NCBI GenBank assembly: GCA_904373325.1
Contig: CAJFFP010000011.1
Coordinates: forward strand, 1 to 55,522
Direction: 5' to 3'
Origin: Candidatus Gallimonas merdigallinarum
GTDB taxonomy: Bacteria; Bacillota; Clostridia; Christensenellales; Borkfalkiaceae
Length of the DNA: 55,522 bases
Shown: positions 42,577-48,873 of the stretch, one piece after another
Layout of the letters: each line of letters begins with the position of its first letter
Position numbering within the stretch: position 1 is the first letter of the stretch
Notes under the pieces: model-generated
What the model saw: the letters and a program-made list of their open reading frames with translations, nothing else
Told to the model about the DNA's origin: nothing
The model's database searches: none
Position numbers and translations under genes: made by a program

Positions 42577-42651
42577 TGGTGACCCCGACGGGAATCGAAC
42601 CCATGATACCACCGTGAAAGGGTGATGTCTTAACCTCTTGACCACGGGGCC
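42577..42651 (-). tRNA. tRNA-Glu (anticodon TTC)
   Basis: A full cloverleaf. The acceptor GGCCCCG pairs with CGGGGTC (one G-U), the anticodon loop is CCTTTCAC with TTC, the T-arm is GGGTTCGATTCCC, and CCA is encoded. It is second in a tRNA operon. Confidence 0.95.
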
Positions 42652-42701
42652 ACAACTGTATGCCCTTCCGCCGCGTATGCCGCAGAGAAGCGCAAGGATA
42701 T

Positions 42702-42724
42702 AAAAAACGGCTTGACGCCGGTTT
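42702..42724 (-). terminator. Terminator-like hairpin between tRNA-Met and tRNA-Glu
   Basis: On the minus strand, AACCGGC/GCCGTT stem (GTCAA loop) followed by TTTTTTA, just behind tRNA-Met. It sits between two tRNA genes and may give partial termination. No separate promoter for tRNA-Glu was found. Confidence 0.65.
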
Positions 42725-42727
42725 TTT

Positions 42728-42804
42728 TGGTAGCGATGAGTGGAGTCGAACCGCTGACCTATCGGGTATGAACCGATCGCTCTAACCAACTAAGCTACAT
42801 CGCC
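42728..42804 (-). tRNA. tRNA-Met (anticodon CAT), elongator type
   Basis: Acceptor GGCGATG/CATCGCT (G1-U72), anticodon loop TTCATAC on stem ATCGG/CCGAT, T-arm GCGGTTCGACTCCAC, CCA encoded. The anticodon stem lacks the three G-C pairs of initiator tRNA, and the body matches elongator tRNA-Met rather than lysidine-type tRNA-Ile. Confidence 0.93.
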
Positions 42805-42807
42805 GTA

Positions 42808-42840
42808 TGGTTGCGGGGGCCCTGGCTGCTCCACCCCGCG
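42808..42840 (-). pseudogene. Remnant of initiator tRNA-fMet
   Basis: The 33-nt stretch CGCGGGGTGGAGCAG + CCAGGG + CCCCCGCAACCA is the exact start and end of a bacterial initiator tRNA, including the C1-A72 mismatch, A73 and CCA. About 44 internal bases are gone (D-arm, anticodon arm, most of the T-arm). It sits three bases before tRNA-Met, where a complete tRNA would be expected. Confidence 0.8.
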
Positions 42841-42873
42841 ATGTTGGTATCCGGATGACCGAATAGCTTATTT

Positions 42874-42902
42874 ATTGTAACGGAACAAAAGGCGTTTGTC
42901 AA
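42874..42902 (-). promoter_or_regulatory. Promoter of the tRNA operon
   Basis: TTGACA (42902..42897), 17-bp spacer, TACAAT (42879..42874). The predicted +1 is directly before a hairpin TATTCGG-TCAT-CCGGATA followed by CCA (42865..42845), ahead of the fMet remnant. Confidence 0.88.
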
Positions 42903-42912
42903 CCGTTTTCGG

Positions 42913-42934
42913 AAAAAAAATGAAAAATTTTTCA
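42913..42934 (-). terminator. Possible terminator of the asparaginase operon
   Basis: TGAAAAA/TTTTTCA stem followed on the minus strand by eight T, 39 bp after the asparaginase stop. It is AT-rich and therefore weak. Confidence 0.45.
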
Positions 42935-42972
42935 GATTTTTTCCGCGTCGGCTGACCTGCGGGAGAGGCGCG

Positions 42973-43962
42973 TTAAAAAATATCCCGCGCGACGGGCTGA
43001 TAGAACAGCCTTCCGACCTCCTCCCCCTTGGCAAACGCAAGGATCCACATGAGCTTTGCCACGGTGGCTTCCAGCGTCATGCAGCGCGCTTCAAGCACGT
43101 TCCCGCAGGCGCGGAGCTTTCTGCCCACGGCGTAGGTATCCATGGCGCTCCCCTCCCGCTCCACCTGCGTGGTGAGCACCGCCGTTTTGCCGCGCGCGAG
43201 AAAGGCTTTCAGACGCGCAAAGAACGCGTCGTTATCGTAATTGGGCAAGCCGCCCGCGCCGAACGATTCGATGATCAGCCCGTCGCAGTGCGCTTCGAGA
43301 TAGTCGAAAATATCCGCTTTCAGTCCCGGGATCATTTTGAGCACGAAAACGTTCTCGTTGAGCGCATGAAAGAAACGCGGCGCGCCCTGCGGCTTTTTCT
43401 CCTCAATATAATAAAAGGGCTTGCCGTCGCGCATGACGGCGGTAGCGGGAAAATCGATGCTCGAAAAGGCGTTGAAACTTCTGGTGCGCGTCTTTTTCGC
43501 GCGCGTGCCGAGAATGACGTTGCCGTCGAACACGATATGCACGCCCGACGCGCCGTCGTCCGCGCAGTAAAAGAAGGCGTCCGAGAGGTTGCGGCGGGCG
43601 TCGGTATCGCGCGTGTAGACGGATTTCTGCGACCCCGTCAGCACGATGGGCTTCGCGCTGTTCTGGACGAGATAGGTCAGCGCGGCGGCGGTGTACGCCA
43701 TCGTATCCGTTCCGTGCGTGACGACGAAGCCGTCGAACTCCGCGTAACGTTCTTCGATGATGCGCGCGATGGCGAGCCAATGTCCGCCGCAGACGTTGGT
43801 GCTGTCGAGATTGAACGGCTGGACGGCGGTCACGGCGCAGGAGCGCGCGATCTCGGGTACGCAGTCGAGCAGTTCTTCGGAGGAGAGTTCGGGTTCCAGC
43901 CCGTTTCCCCTGTTGCGGGAGGCGATCGTTCCTCCGGTTGCGATCATGAGTATTTTTTTCAT
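42973..43962 (-). CDS. L-asparaginase, type I-like
   Basis: A 329-residue asparaginase without a signal peptide, so cytoplasmic. Both catalytic triads are visible: Thr in LMIATGGTIASRNRG near residue 12, and Thr-Asp with the downstream Lys in VVTHGTDTMAYTAAALTYLV near 80-100 and VLTGSQKSVYTRDTDARRNL near 107-127. Deamidation of asparagine to aspartate would feed, among others, PurC and PurA reactions. It is last in a three-gene unit. Confidence 0.93.
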   Translation of the reverse strand: MKKILMIATGGTIASRNRGNGLEPELSSEELLDCVPEIARSCAVTAVQPFNLDSTNVCGGHWLAIARIIEERYAEFDGFVVTHGTDTMAYTAAALTYLVQNSAKPIVLTGSQKSVYTRDTDARRNLSDAFFYCADDGASGVHIVFDGNVILGTRAKKTRTRSFNAFSSIDFPATAVMRDGKPFYYIEEKKPQGAPRFFHALNENVFVLKMIPGLKADIFDYLEAHCDGLIIESFGAGGLPNYDNDAFFARLKAFLARGKTAVLTTQVEREGSAMDTYAVGRKLRACGNVLEARCMTLEATVAKLMWILAFAKGEEVGRLFYQPVARDIF

Positions 43963-43983
43963 CGTTGATCAATTCCGCGCGGT

Positions 43984-44637
43984 TCAGCGCAGTTTTTCTT
44001 GCAGGCGGAAAATCTCGCCGCGCGTCAGTCCCGCCGCTTTGAGCGCGTCCTCCGCGCTGCCGCCGCGCAGGCGGTCCGAAAGCGACGCCGCGAAAGTTTC
44101 CGAAAGCTCCGCGCGCGCCCGTTCCAACGGTACGCCCGCCAGCAGGAGGAGAAACGCCCCTGCCATGTCCGCGGTCCGCCCCTCGATGAGCGCGCAGCCG
44201 CGTTCGCAGGAGAGCGCGCGGAAAAGCTCCGTTTCGTCCTCTTCGTCCGCCCGATAATACGCCGAAACGCCGTACGCGGCAAGTTCGGCGCGCGCCGCTT
44301 CGGACGCGCTTCTGCCGACGAGCACGCAGCCGTAGCGGGTGTAATGCCTGTCGTCGTACCGAACGCCGCCCAGCTCGCGGAAGGTCTCCCCGCCCGCGCG
44401 CAGCCTGCGCGCGCCCGCCTTGGCGGCGACGCGTTTGAGAAAGCGCGCGTCGTAGGGCGCGTTCTTTTCGTCCGCCTGCACGATCCGTTCGACGACCGCG
44501 CGTTGCAGGCGGTCGTGCGGCCCGACGGGCGCGAGCACCTGCTCGCCGACGCGCACGGGAAACCCGCTTATATACCAATATGTTCGGTCGGCAATGTTTT
44601 TATCCTCCGCAAAGCGGAGCGCGGCGTATAAATTCAC
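43984..44637 (-). CDS. Tyrosine-phosphatase-like protein with N-terminal barrel
   Basis: A 217-residue protein not assignable with certainty. The start is GTG at 44637, overlapping the upstream stop as GTGA; the next in-frame GTG is three bases earlier. Residues ~20-50 (VGEQVLAPVGPHDRLQRAVV) resemble a small beta-barrel like the PriA 3'-DNA-binding domain. Residues ~145-190 show CALIEGRTADMAGAFLLLL, a C-x5-R-T P-loop followed by the helix typical of Tyr_phosphatase3 proteins, but without the usual His before Cys. Function is unknown; phosphatase activity is inference. Confidence 0.6.
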   Translation of the reverse strand: MNLYAALRFAEDKNIADRTYWYISGFPVRVGEQVLAPVGPHDRLQRAVVERIVQADEKNAPYDARFLKRVAAKAGARRLRAGGETFRELGGVRYDDRHYTRYGCVLVGRSASEAARAELAAYGVSAYYRADEEDETELFRALSCERGCALIEGRTADMAGAFLLLLAGVPLERARAELSETFAASLSDRLRGGSAEDALKAAGLTRGEIFRLQEKLR

Positions 44638-45428
44638 CACTCGTTGGGGAAGGGCGGATTTTCGGCGAGCCACCAATCCTCGTAATACTTCACGTACTGC
44701 GAGCAGCTCTCGCTGACGTCGTCGTTCAGGGGCAGATCGCTCTGCTCCCGGAACGCCTTTACGAACGCTTCGCACCGCTCGACGGTGACGTCCGCAAGGA
44801 AGGCGCGCCCCAATTCGAGAATGTCGGCGGGGCGTTTTTTGCAGGCGCGCACCGTCTCTTCCAGACGGCGGTTGCAGGGGAAGAGCGCGCGGTTCTCGAT
44901 GAGAATGAGCCGATAGACGCTGTACACGATCTCCTGCGCGAGATGCGCCCGCATATACGCGTTATCCTCGGGCACGATATGCAGGAAATACCCGCGGTTG
45001 AGCTGCAAATTGGCGCAGAAACAGGCGATCTTATCGGCGACGGTATGCTCCGGATAGGCGGAAATGCGCGCGACGATCGCGGGGATCTCGTCGTCCGTCG
45101 TGCAGAGCGTCTTTGCCTTGACGTAGGCGTTCCGCGTGGGCTCGCTGGCGTTCTCCGCCGCCCGCTGCAAGATGGCTTTCGTCTTGTATTTGACGTCGAA
45201 ATAGCCGCCCTCGTAGGTGCAGTGACCGACGATGACCTCTGCAAGGCGGTTCTCCGCCGCGAGCGCGGCGTAGCGTTCCTCCGTGACGACGATGATGGCG
45301 TCGATATCCGAATCGGGACGGGCGTTCCCCTTGACGGTGGAGCCGTCCAGCACGACGGCGATGACGCCCTCCTGCCCCTCGAAATATTCCCTGAGCTTCT
45401 GCGCGCTCTCTTCATGGTGCCTGTACAT
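44634..45428 (-). CDS. Nucleotidyltransferase-domain protein
   Basis: A 264-residue protein with an N-terminal MNT/aminoglycoside-nucleotidyltransferase-like fold. The motif GS-x9-10-D-x-D is visible in VVLDGSTVKGNARPDSDIDA near residues 26-45, with a further acidic strand in GGYFDVKYKTKAIL near 75. The C-terminal ~150 residues are helical, like the HEPN/KNTase C-terminal bundles that hold substrate. It could adenylylate a small molecule or a protein; no resistance gene family is clearly matched. GGGAGA precedes the ATG. It starts a three-gene unit, and its upstream -10-like TATAAT lies in the end of a MITE-like element. Confidence 0.82.
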   Translation of the reverse strand: MYRHHEESAQKLREYFEGQEGVIAVVLDGSTVKGNARPDSDIDAIIVVTEERYAALAAENRLAEVIVGHCTYEGGYFDVKYKTKAILQRAAENASEPTRNAYVKAKTLCTTDDEIPAIVARISAYPEHTVADKIACFCANLQLNRGYFLHIVPEDNAYMRAHLAQEIVYSVYRLILIENRALFPCNRRLEETVRACKKRPADILELGRAFLADVTVERCEAFVKAFREQSDLPLNDDVSESCSQYVKYYEDWWLAENPPFPNEW

Positions 45429-45463
45429 ATCTTCTCCCTACGTGCCGTTGCCGTTTTTCGTAT

Positions 45464-45746
45464 TATACTGTAAGGGAGTAATACGAACCCGATCAAAAGC
45501 GGAAACTGTGCGCTCATACTTTGTTGAAGCCCTTGCCCGTGCCACACGGCACGCGCTGCGGGCTTCGCCGCGTCTGACCGCTCATCTTGCCGCTTTTGAT
45601 TGCTTCGCACCTTTGGCGTGAGGATTTTCGCGTCAGATTTTTGTGAAGATGACGCCGCTATACAAGCGTATTGCAAGGAAGATGAGCAAAAAGATGCCGA
45701 AAAGATTCCGCCAAAGGCGTGCTTCGTATTTTTCCCTTACAGTATA
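45464..45746. mobile_element. MITE-like element with 24-bp terminal inverted repeats
   Basis: The ends match in inverted orientation at 22 of 24 bases (45464..45487 and 45723..45746, outer part TATACTGTAAGGGA). TA at each edge could be an IS630/mariner-type target duplication. The 283-bp body has no gene but nested stems: GATCAAAAGCGG-type 45490..45500 with 45590..45600, GAAGCCC/GGGCTTC, CGTGCC/GGCACG, CCTTTGGCG with CGCCAAAGG (45611..45719) and GCGTCA/TGACGC. GCTCATCTT and AAGATGAGC could also pair across it. Confidence 0.75.
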
Positions 45747-45802
45747 GCACAATTATAACACAGCCGTCCCGTTCCCGCAACAGAAAATGCGGAAGATCTG
45801 AC

Positions 45803-45840
45803 AAAAGCGCGCCGCCGCGGAAAATTCCGCGGCGGCGCGC
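45803..45840 (-). terminator. Terminator of the wzz-like gene
   Basis: Fourteen-bp perfect stem GCGCGCCGCCGCGG with its complement (45807..45840), followed on the minus strand by TTTTG, 12 bp after the stop. Confidence 0.9.
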
Positions 45841-45852
45841 CCTTCAAACGCG

Positions 45853-47151
45853 TTATTCCTCTCCTCCCGCGCCGTCCGTCTGCGGCAGGGCGGGCGGCTG
45901 CGCGGGCTGTTCTTTTTTCGCGCGGTGCGCGGGGTAATCGACCGTGCAGACGACGATCGCCGCCACCAAAAAGGACAGGACGAACGCCGCGGCGCCCGCG
46001 AGCACGGGGTTGATCCCCCCTTCCGACACAATGCTGCGCGCGGGATAGCTTGCCCAAGTGTTTTCCGCATAAATGACGGCGGTAACCTGTTTGAGCGTTT
46101 CGGCGGCAGAGCCGAGCGCGCGGTACTGCGCGTCGAGCGTATCGGAAAACGCCTTCACGCTCCCGGCGGTGAGCGTGCCGCTCCCGTCGTCCTCCCCCGA
46201 CGCCGTAAAATTGCCGATCTGCGACGAGATCACCCCGTTGCGCACGATATATTGCTCCACGCCGCTCCCCGCGGAACTGCCGCCCTCCGCCCTCTGAATG
46301 CCCTGAAATCCTTCGATGACCTTCCGGTTGCGCTCGTATTCCTCTTTGAGCGCGGCGCGCTGCAAGGAGACCGCCTTCGCAACCGTCTCGTCCGAGGCGT
46401 CCGACGCAAGCACGATCTGCCCGTAGCCGCCCTCCCGACACGTCTTGGAAAGGTTCTCCTGCAATCCCGCGCTGAAAGGCGCGCTCGCCTCCGCGCGGTA
46501 ATTGCCGAGCGTCTTGCCCGTGCCGTTCACGGAGACGGAATACGCGCCCGAATAACGCGCGATCCACGCGTTGTAATTTTCCAGCAGCGTTTCGCGAAGC
46601 TGCGCGAGCACGGAGATGCGGTCTTCCAGCGGCGCCGCGTAATAGGCGGAGGACTGCACCGAATAGTCGAGGTTCTCCGCGCTCTCCCTGATCATGCGCG
46701 CGGCGTTTTCGGCAACGCCCCTTAAAAACGCCGCCGCCGCGGACGCGTCAGGGAACGCGCCTGCCTTCACGCGCACCGTATACGTTCCGAGATACATGGT
46801 ATCCGCGCCGCCGTCGGACGTGATCGTCACGTCGTCGTTTTCGATCATTTGGGCGGGATCCGTTCCCGCAAAGCGCGCGTCGCCCGCCAGCACGGCGGCA
46901 AGCGCCGCTTCCGAGACAACGTCCCGATAATAAAACGGCGCGCCGTCCGCATACTGCTGCGCGGGCGCGGCGGGCGAGGACAGCGCAAAGGTAAACCCGT
47001 AGCGGACGGACCGCGGGTTCAGCACGAGGACCGTCAGCAGGACCGTGCCCGCCGTTACAAGCGCAGCCGCCGCAAGGACAGCCCAAAGCCGCCGCCTGAC
47101 AAGGCGGACGATCTCTCCGAAGGTGATTCCTTCTTCTCTTTCTTCGTTCAT
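45853..47151 (-). CDS. Wzz-like chain-length/polysaccharide co-polymerase protein
   Basis: A 432-residue protein with the layout of Wzz/CapA-type co-polymerases. A cytoplasmic start, EEGITFGEIVRLVRRRLWAV, leads into a first membrane helix (~20-45, ending LTVLVLNP). A ~330-residue extracytoplasmic helical domain and a second helix (NPVLAGAAAFVLSFLVAAIVV, near 385-405) follow, with a short basic tail. The outer domain is divergent. No kinase or glycosyltransferase gene is adjacent. AAGGAG lies before the ATG. It follows the MreB-like gene by 125 bp, past a terminator. Confidence 0.75.
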   Translation of the reverse strand: MNEEREEGITFGEIVRLVRRRLWAVLAAAALVTAGTVLLTVLVLNPRSVRYGFTFALSSPAAPAQQYADGAPFYYRDVVSEAALAAVLAGDARFAGTDPAQMIENDDVTITSDGGADTMYLGTYTVRVKAGAFPDASAAAAFLRGVAENAARMIRESAENLDYSVQSSAYYAAPLEDRISVLAQLRETLLENYNAWIARYSGAYSVSVNGTGKTLGNYRAEASAPFSAGLQENLSKTCREGGYGQIVLASDASDETVAKAVSLQRAALKEEYERNRKVIEGFQGIQRAEGGSSAGSGVEQYIVRNGVISSQIGNFTASGEDDGSGTLTAGSVKAFSDTLDAQYRALGSAAETLKQVTAVIYAENTWASYPARSIVSEGGINPVLAGAAAFVLSFLVAAIVVCTVDYPAHRAKKEQPAQPPALPQTDGAGGEE

Positions 47152-47214
47152 ATCATGACTCCTTAAAACAGATTGCACATTTTTTTCCGACGTGCGGAGC
47201 CCTTTCGGGCGCAC

Positions 47215-47242
47215 AAAAAACCGCGCGAAAAACTTCGCGTGG
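47215..47242 (-). terminator. Terminator behind the MreB-like gene
   Basis: CCACGCGAA/TTCGCGCGG stem followed by TTTTTT on the minus strand, 35 bp after the stop. A second hairpin (GTGCG...CGCAC with inner GCCC-GAAA-GGGC) follows in the wzz-like leader. Confidence 0.82.
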
Positions 47243-47276
47243 TCTTCTTTGGTACATGAAATTTTTTCTTATATTT

Positions 47277-48263
47277 TTATTCCATTTCGATGCGGGAGAG
47301 CAGCGCGGAATTGCCGATCGCGCGCCCGCCGCCCAGAACGACCGCCATCTGCGGATCGCCCGCGATATGCGCTTCCATCTGCAATTTATTCGCCATATAG
47401 TCGGCAAACCCCGCAAGATTGCACACGCCGCCCGCGAGGAACACGCCGTTTTTCACCATGGCGGCGGAGACCTCCGCAGGAAGTTTGCGCAAAACGAGCT
47501 CGGCGTATTCGGCGACCTTATCCACATAGATGCGGATGGGGAAGAGAATATCCGCCGAAGAGACGGCGACCGAACGGGGTTTGCCCGTCGTGACGTCGCG
47601 CCCGTTGACGATGGTGCTCTGATTGTCGTTTTCGATGAGGCTACCCACCGTGTTTTTCAGCTTTTCGCTCGTCTGCGAGCCGATTTTCAGGTTATACGTC
47701 TCGGCGATATGATCGATGATGTGCACGTCCATATTGTTCCCGCCGACGTTCATCGTAAGCCCCGCAATGACGCCGTCCAGCGAAAAGACCGCCGCGCTCG
47801 TCTTGCCCGCGCCCATATCGAGCGCGAACACGGGATTGGATTCGGAGAGCGGAACGTCCTGCCCCAGCGCGGCGAGGTAGGGAGATTCGGCGAACCGCAC
47901 GCGGGAAAGCCCCACCGCCTTGGCGACGCGGCAGTATTTTTCGCGCAGTTCCGCGGACGCCGCGCACGGCACACAGAAGAGCGCCTCGACGGCGAACGTG
48001 CGCCGCACCACCTTGCCCAGAAAGTATTCGAGCAGCGCGGAGGCGTAACGCTCGTTGACGATCTCGCCCTCGTAAACGGGGAAGCAGACCTCGGTGAGTT
48101 CCGCCGTCTTGCCGAGAAGCCGCTTGGCTTCGTTACCGAACGCGCGGATCTCCCCCGTCTCCTTCTGAACGGTGACGCAGGTCGCCTCTGCGAGCACGAT
48201 CCCGCTTCCGATCTTATAAATTTTCGTCATGCACGTGCCGAAATCGATGGCTAATTTAAGCAT
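47277..48263 (-). CDS. MreB-like actin homologue
   Basis: A 328-residue member of the actin/Hsp70 ATPase superfamily closest to MreB/Mbl. The phosphate-1 loop is LAIDFGTCMTKIYKIGSG near residue 5, phosphate-2 is FALDMGAGKTSAAVFSLDG near 155, and the adenosine motif is VFLAGGVCNLAGFADYMAN near 280. GNEAKRLLGKTAEL and VNGRDVTTGKPRSV match MreB segments. Conservation is low, so it may be a second paralog rather than the main rod-shape protein; mreC and mreD are not adjacent. GAGGA precedes the ATG. It lies downstream of maf. Confidence 0.85.
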   Translation of the reverse strand: MLKLAIDFGTCMTKIYKIGSGIVLAEATCVTVQKETGEIRAFGNEAKRLLGKTAELTEVCFPVYEGEIVNERYASALLEYFLGKVVRRTFAVEALFCVPCAASAELREKYCRVAKAVGLSRVRFAESPYLAALGQDVPLSESNPVFALDMGAGKTSAAVFSLDGVIAGLTMNVGGNNMDVHIIDHIAETYNLKIGSQTSEKLKNTVGSLIENDNQSTIVNGRDVTTGKPRSVAVSSADILFPIRIYVDKVAEYAELVLRKLPAEVSAAMVKNGVFLAGGVCNLAGFADYMANKLQMEAHIAGDPQMAVVLGGGRAIGNSALLSRIEME

Positions 48264-48318
48264 ACTTTTCCTCTTTCGCAACTGAAAAACCGCCGACGTG
48301 CGGCGCGTTTCCATCGTT

Positions 48319-48873
48319 TTATATGATTTTCGCTTCCCGCAGCATGGCGGTGAGCCGCTCCACGGGCAGCCCCACCACGTTCGTGAAACTCCCCTCGTAC
48401 CGCTCGACGAGCGGATACCCGTCCTGAATGCCGTATGCGCCCGCCTTGTCCATGGGCAGCCCGCTGCGGATATACGCCTCGATGAGTTCGTCTTCGAGCG
48501 GACGGAACAGAACGCGCGTCTCCACGGCGTCCTCCTGCCGCCCCTCGGGCGTGATGAGGCAGACGCCCGTATACACGGCGTGCCGCTTTCCGCTCAGCAG
48601 ACGGAGCATGGAGCGCGCCTCCGCCTCGCTCGCGGGCTTGCCGAGAATGCGGTCTCCGAGCGCGACGACGGTATCCGCGCCCAGCACGGCGCAGCCGGGG
48701 TTGCGCGCGGCGACGTCCTCCGCCTTGCCGCGGGCGAACAGAAGCGCCGTCTCGCGGGCGGGAAGCCCTTCCGAAACTTCCGCGAAACGGGAAGGAATTA
48801 CTTCAAAGCCGCGGACGAGCGATCCGAGAAGATCCCTCCGCCGCGGCGAATTGCTGGCTAATATGAGTTTCAC
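48319..48873 (-). CDS. maf: Maf family nucleotide pyrophosphatase
   Basis: Maf proteins hydrolyse non-canonical or modified (d)NTPs and affect septum formation when overproduced. The 184-residue product has LILASNSPRRRDLLGSL at the start, CAVLGADTVVALGDRILGKP near 60-80 with the catalytic Asp, the ETRVLFRPL segment, and YGIQDGYPLVERYEGSFTNV near 150-170. The start is GTG at 48873, overlapping the ppx stop (GTGA), so translation is coupled. The long in-frame upstream extension belongs to the ppx region. Confidence 0.95.
   Translation of the reverse strand: MKLILASNSPRRRDLLGSLVRGFEVIPSRFAEVSEGLPARETALLFARGKAEDVAARNPGCAVLGADTVVALGDRILGKPASEAEARSMLRLLSGKRHAVYTGVCLITPEGRQEDAVETRVLFRPLEDELIEAYIRSGLPMDKAGAYGIQDGYPLVERYEGSFTNVVGLPVERLTAMLREAKII

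Noticed and set aside
42214..42582. A 122-residue frame with 48-residue repeats over the tandem array
   Set aside because: It exists only because the repeat period (144) is a multiple of three. It has no start signals, and the sequence includes tRNA-derived and terminator parts.
42241..42651. Phage/ICE attachment site at tRNA-Glu
   Set aside because: The duplicated tRNA end is inverted and tandem, not a direct repeat flanking inserted genes, and there is no integrase.
42728..42804. tRNA-Ile (lysidine type) rather than tRNA-Met, suggested by nearby tilS
   Set aside because: The anticodon stem-loop CGGTTCATACCCG and the acceptor stem fit elongator tRNA-Met.
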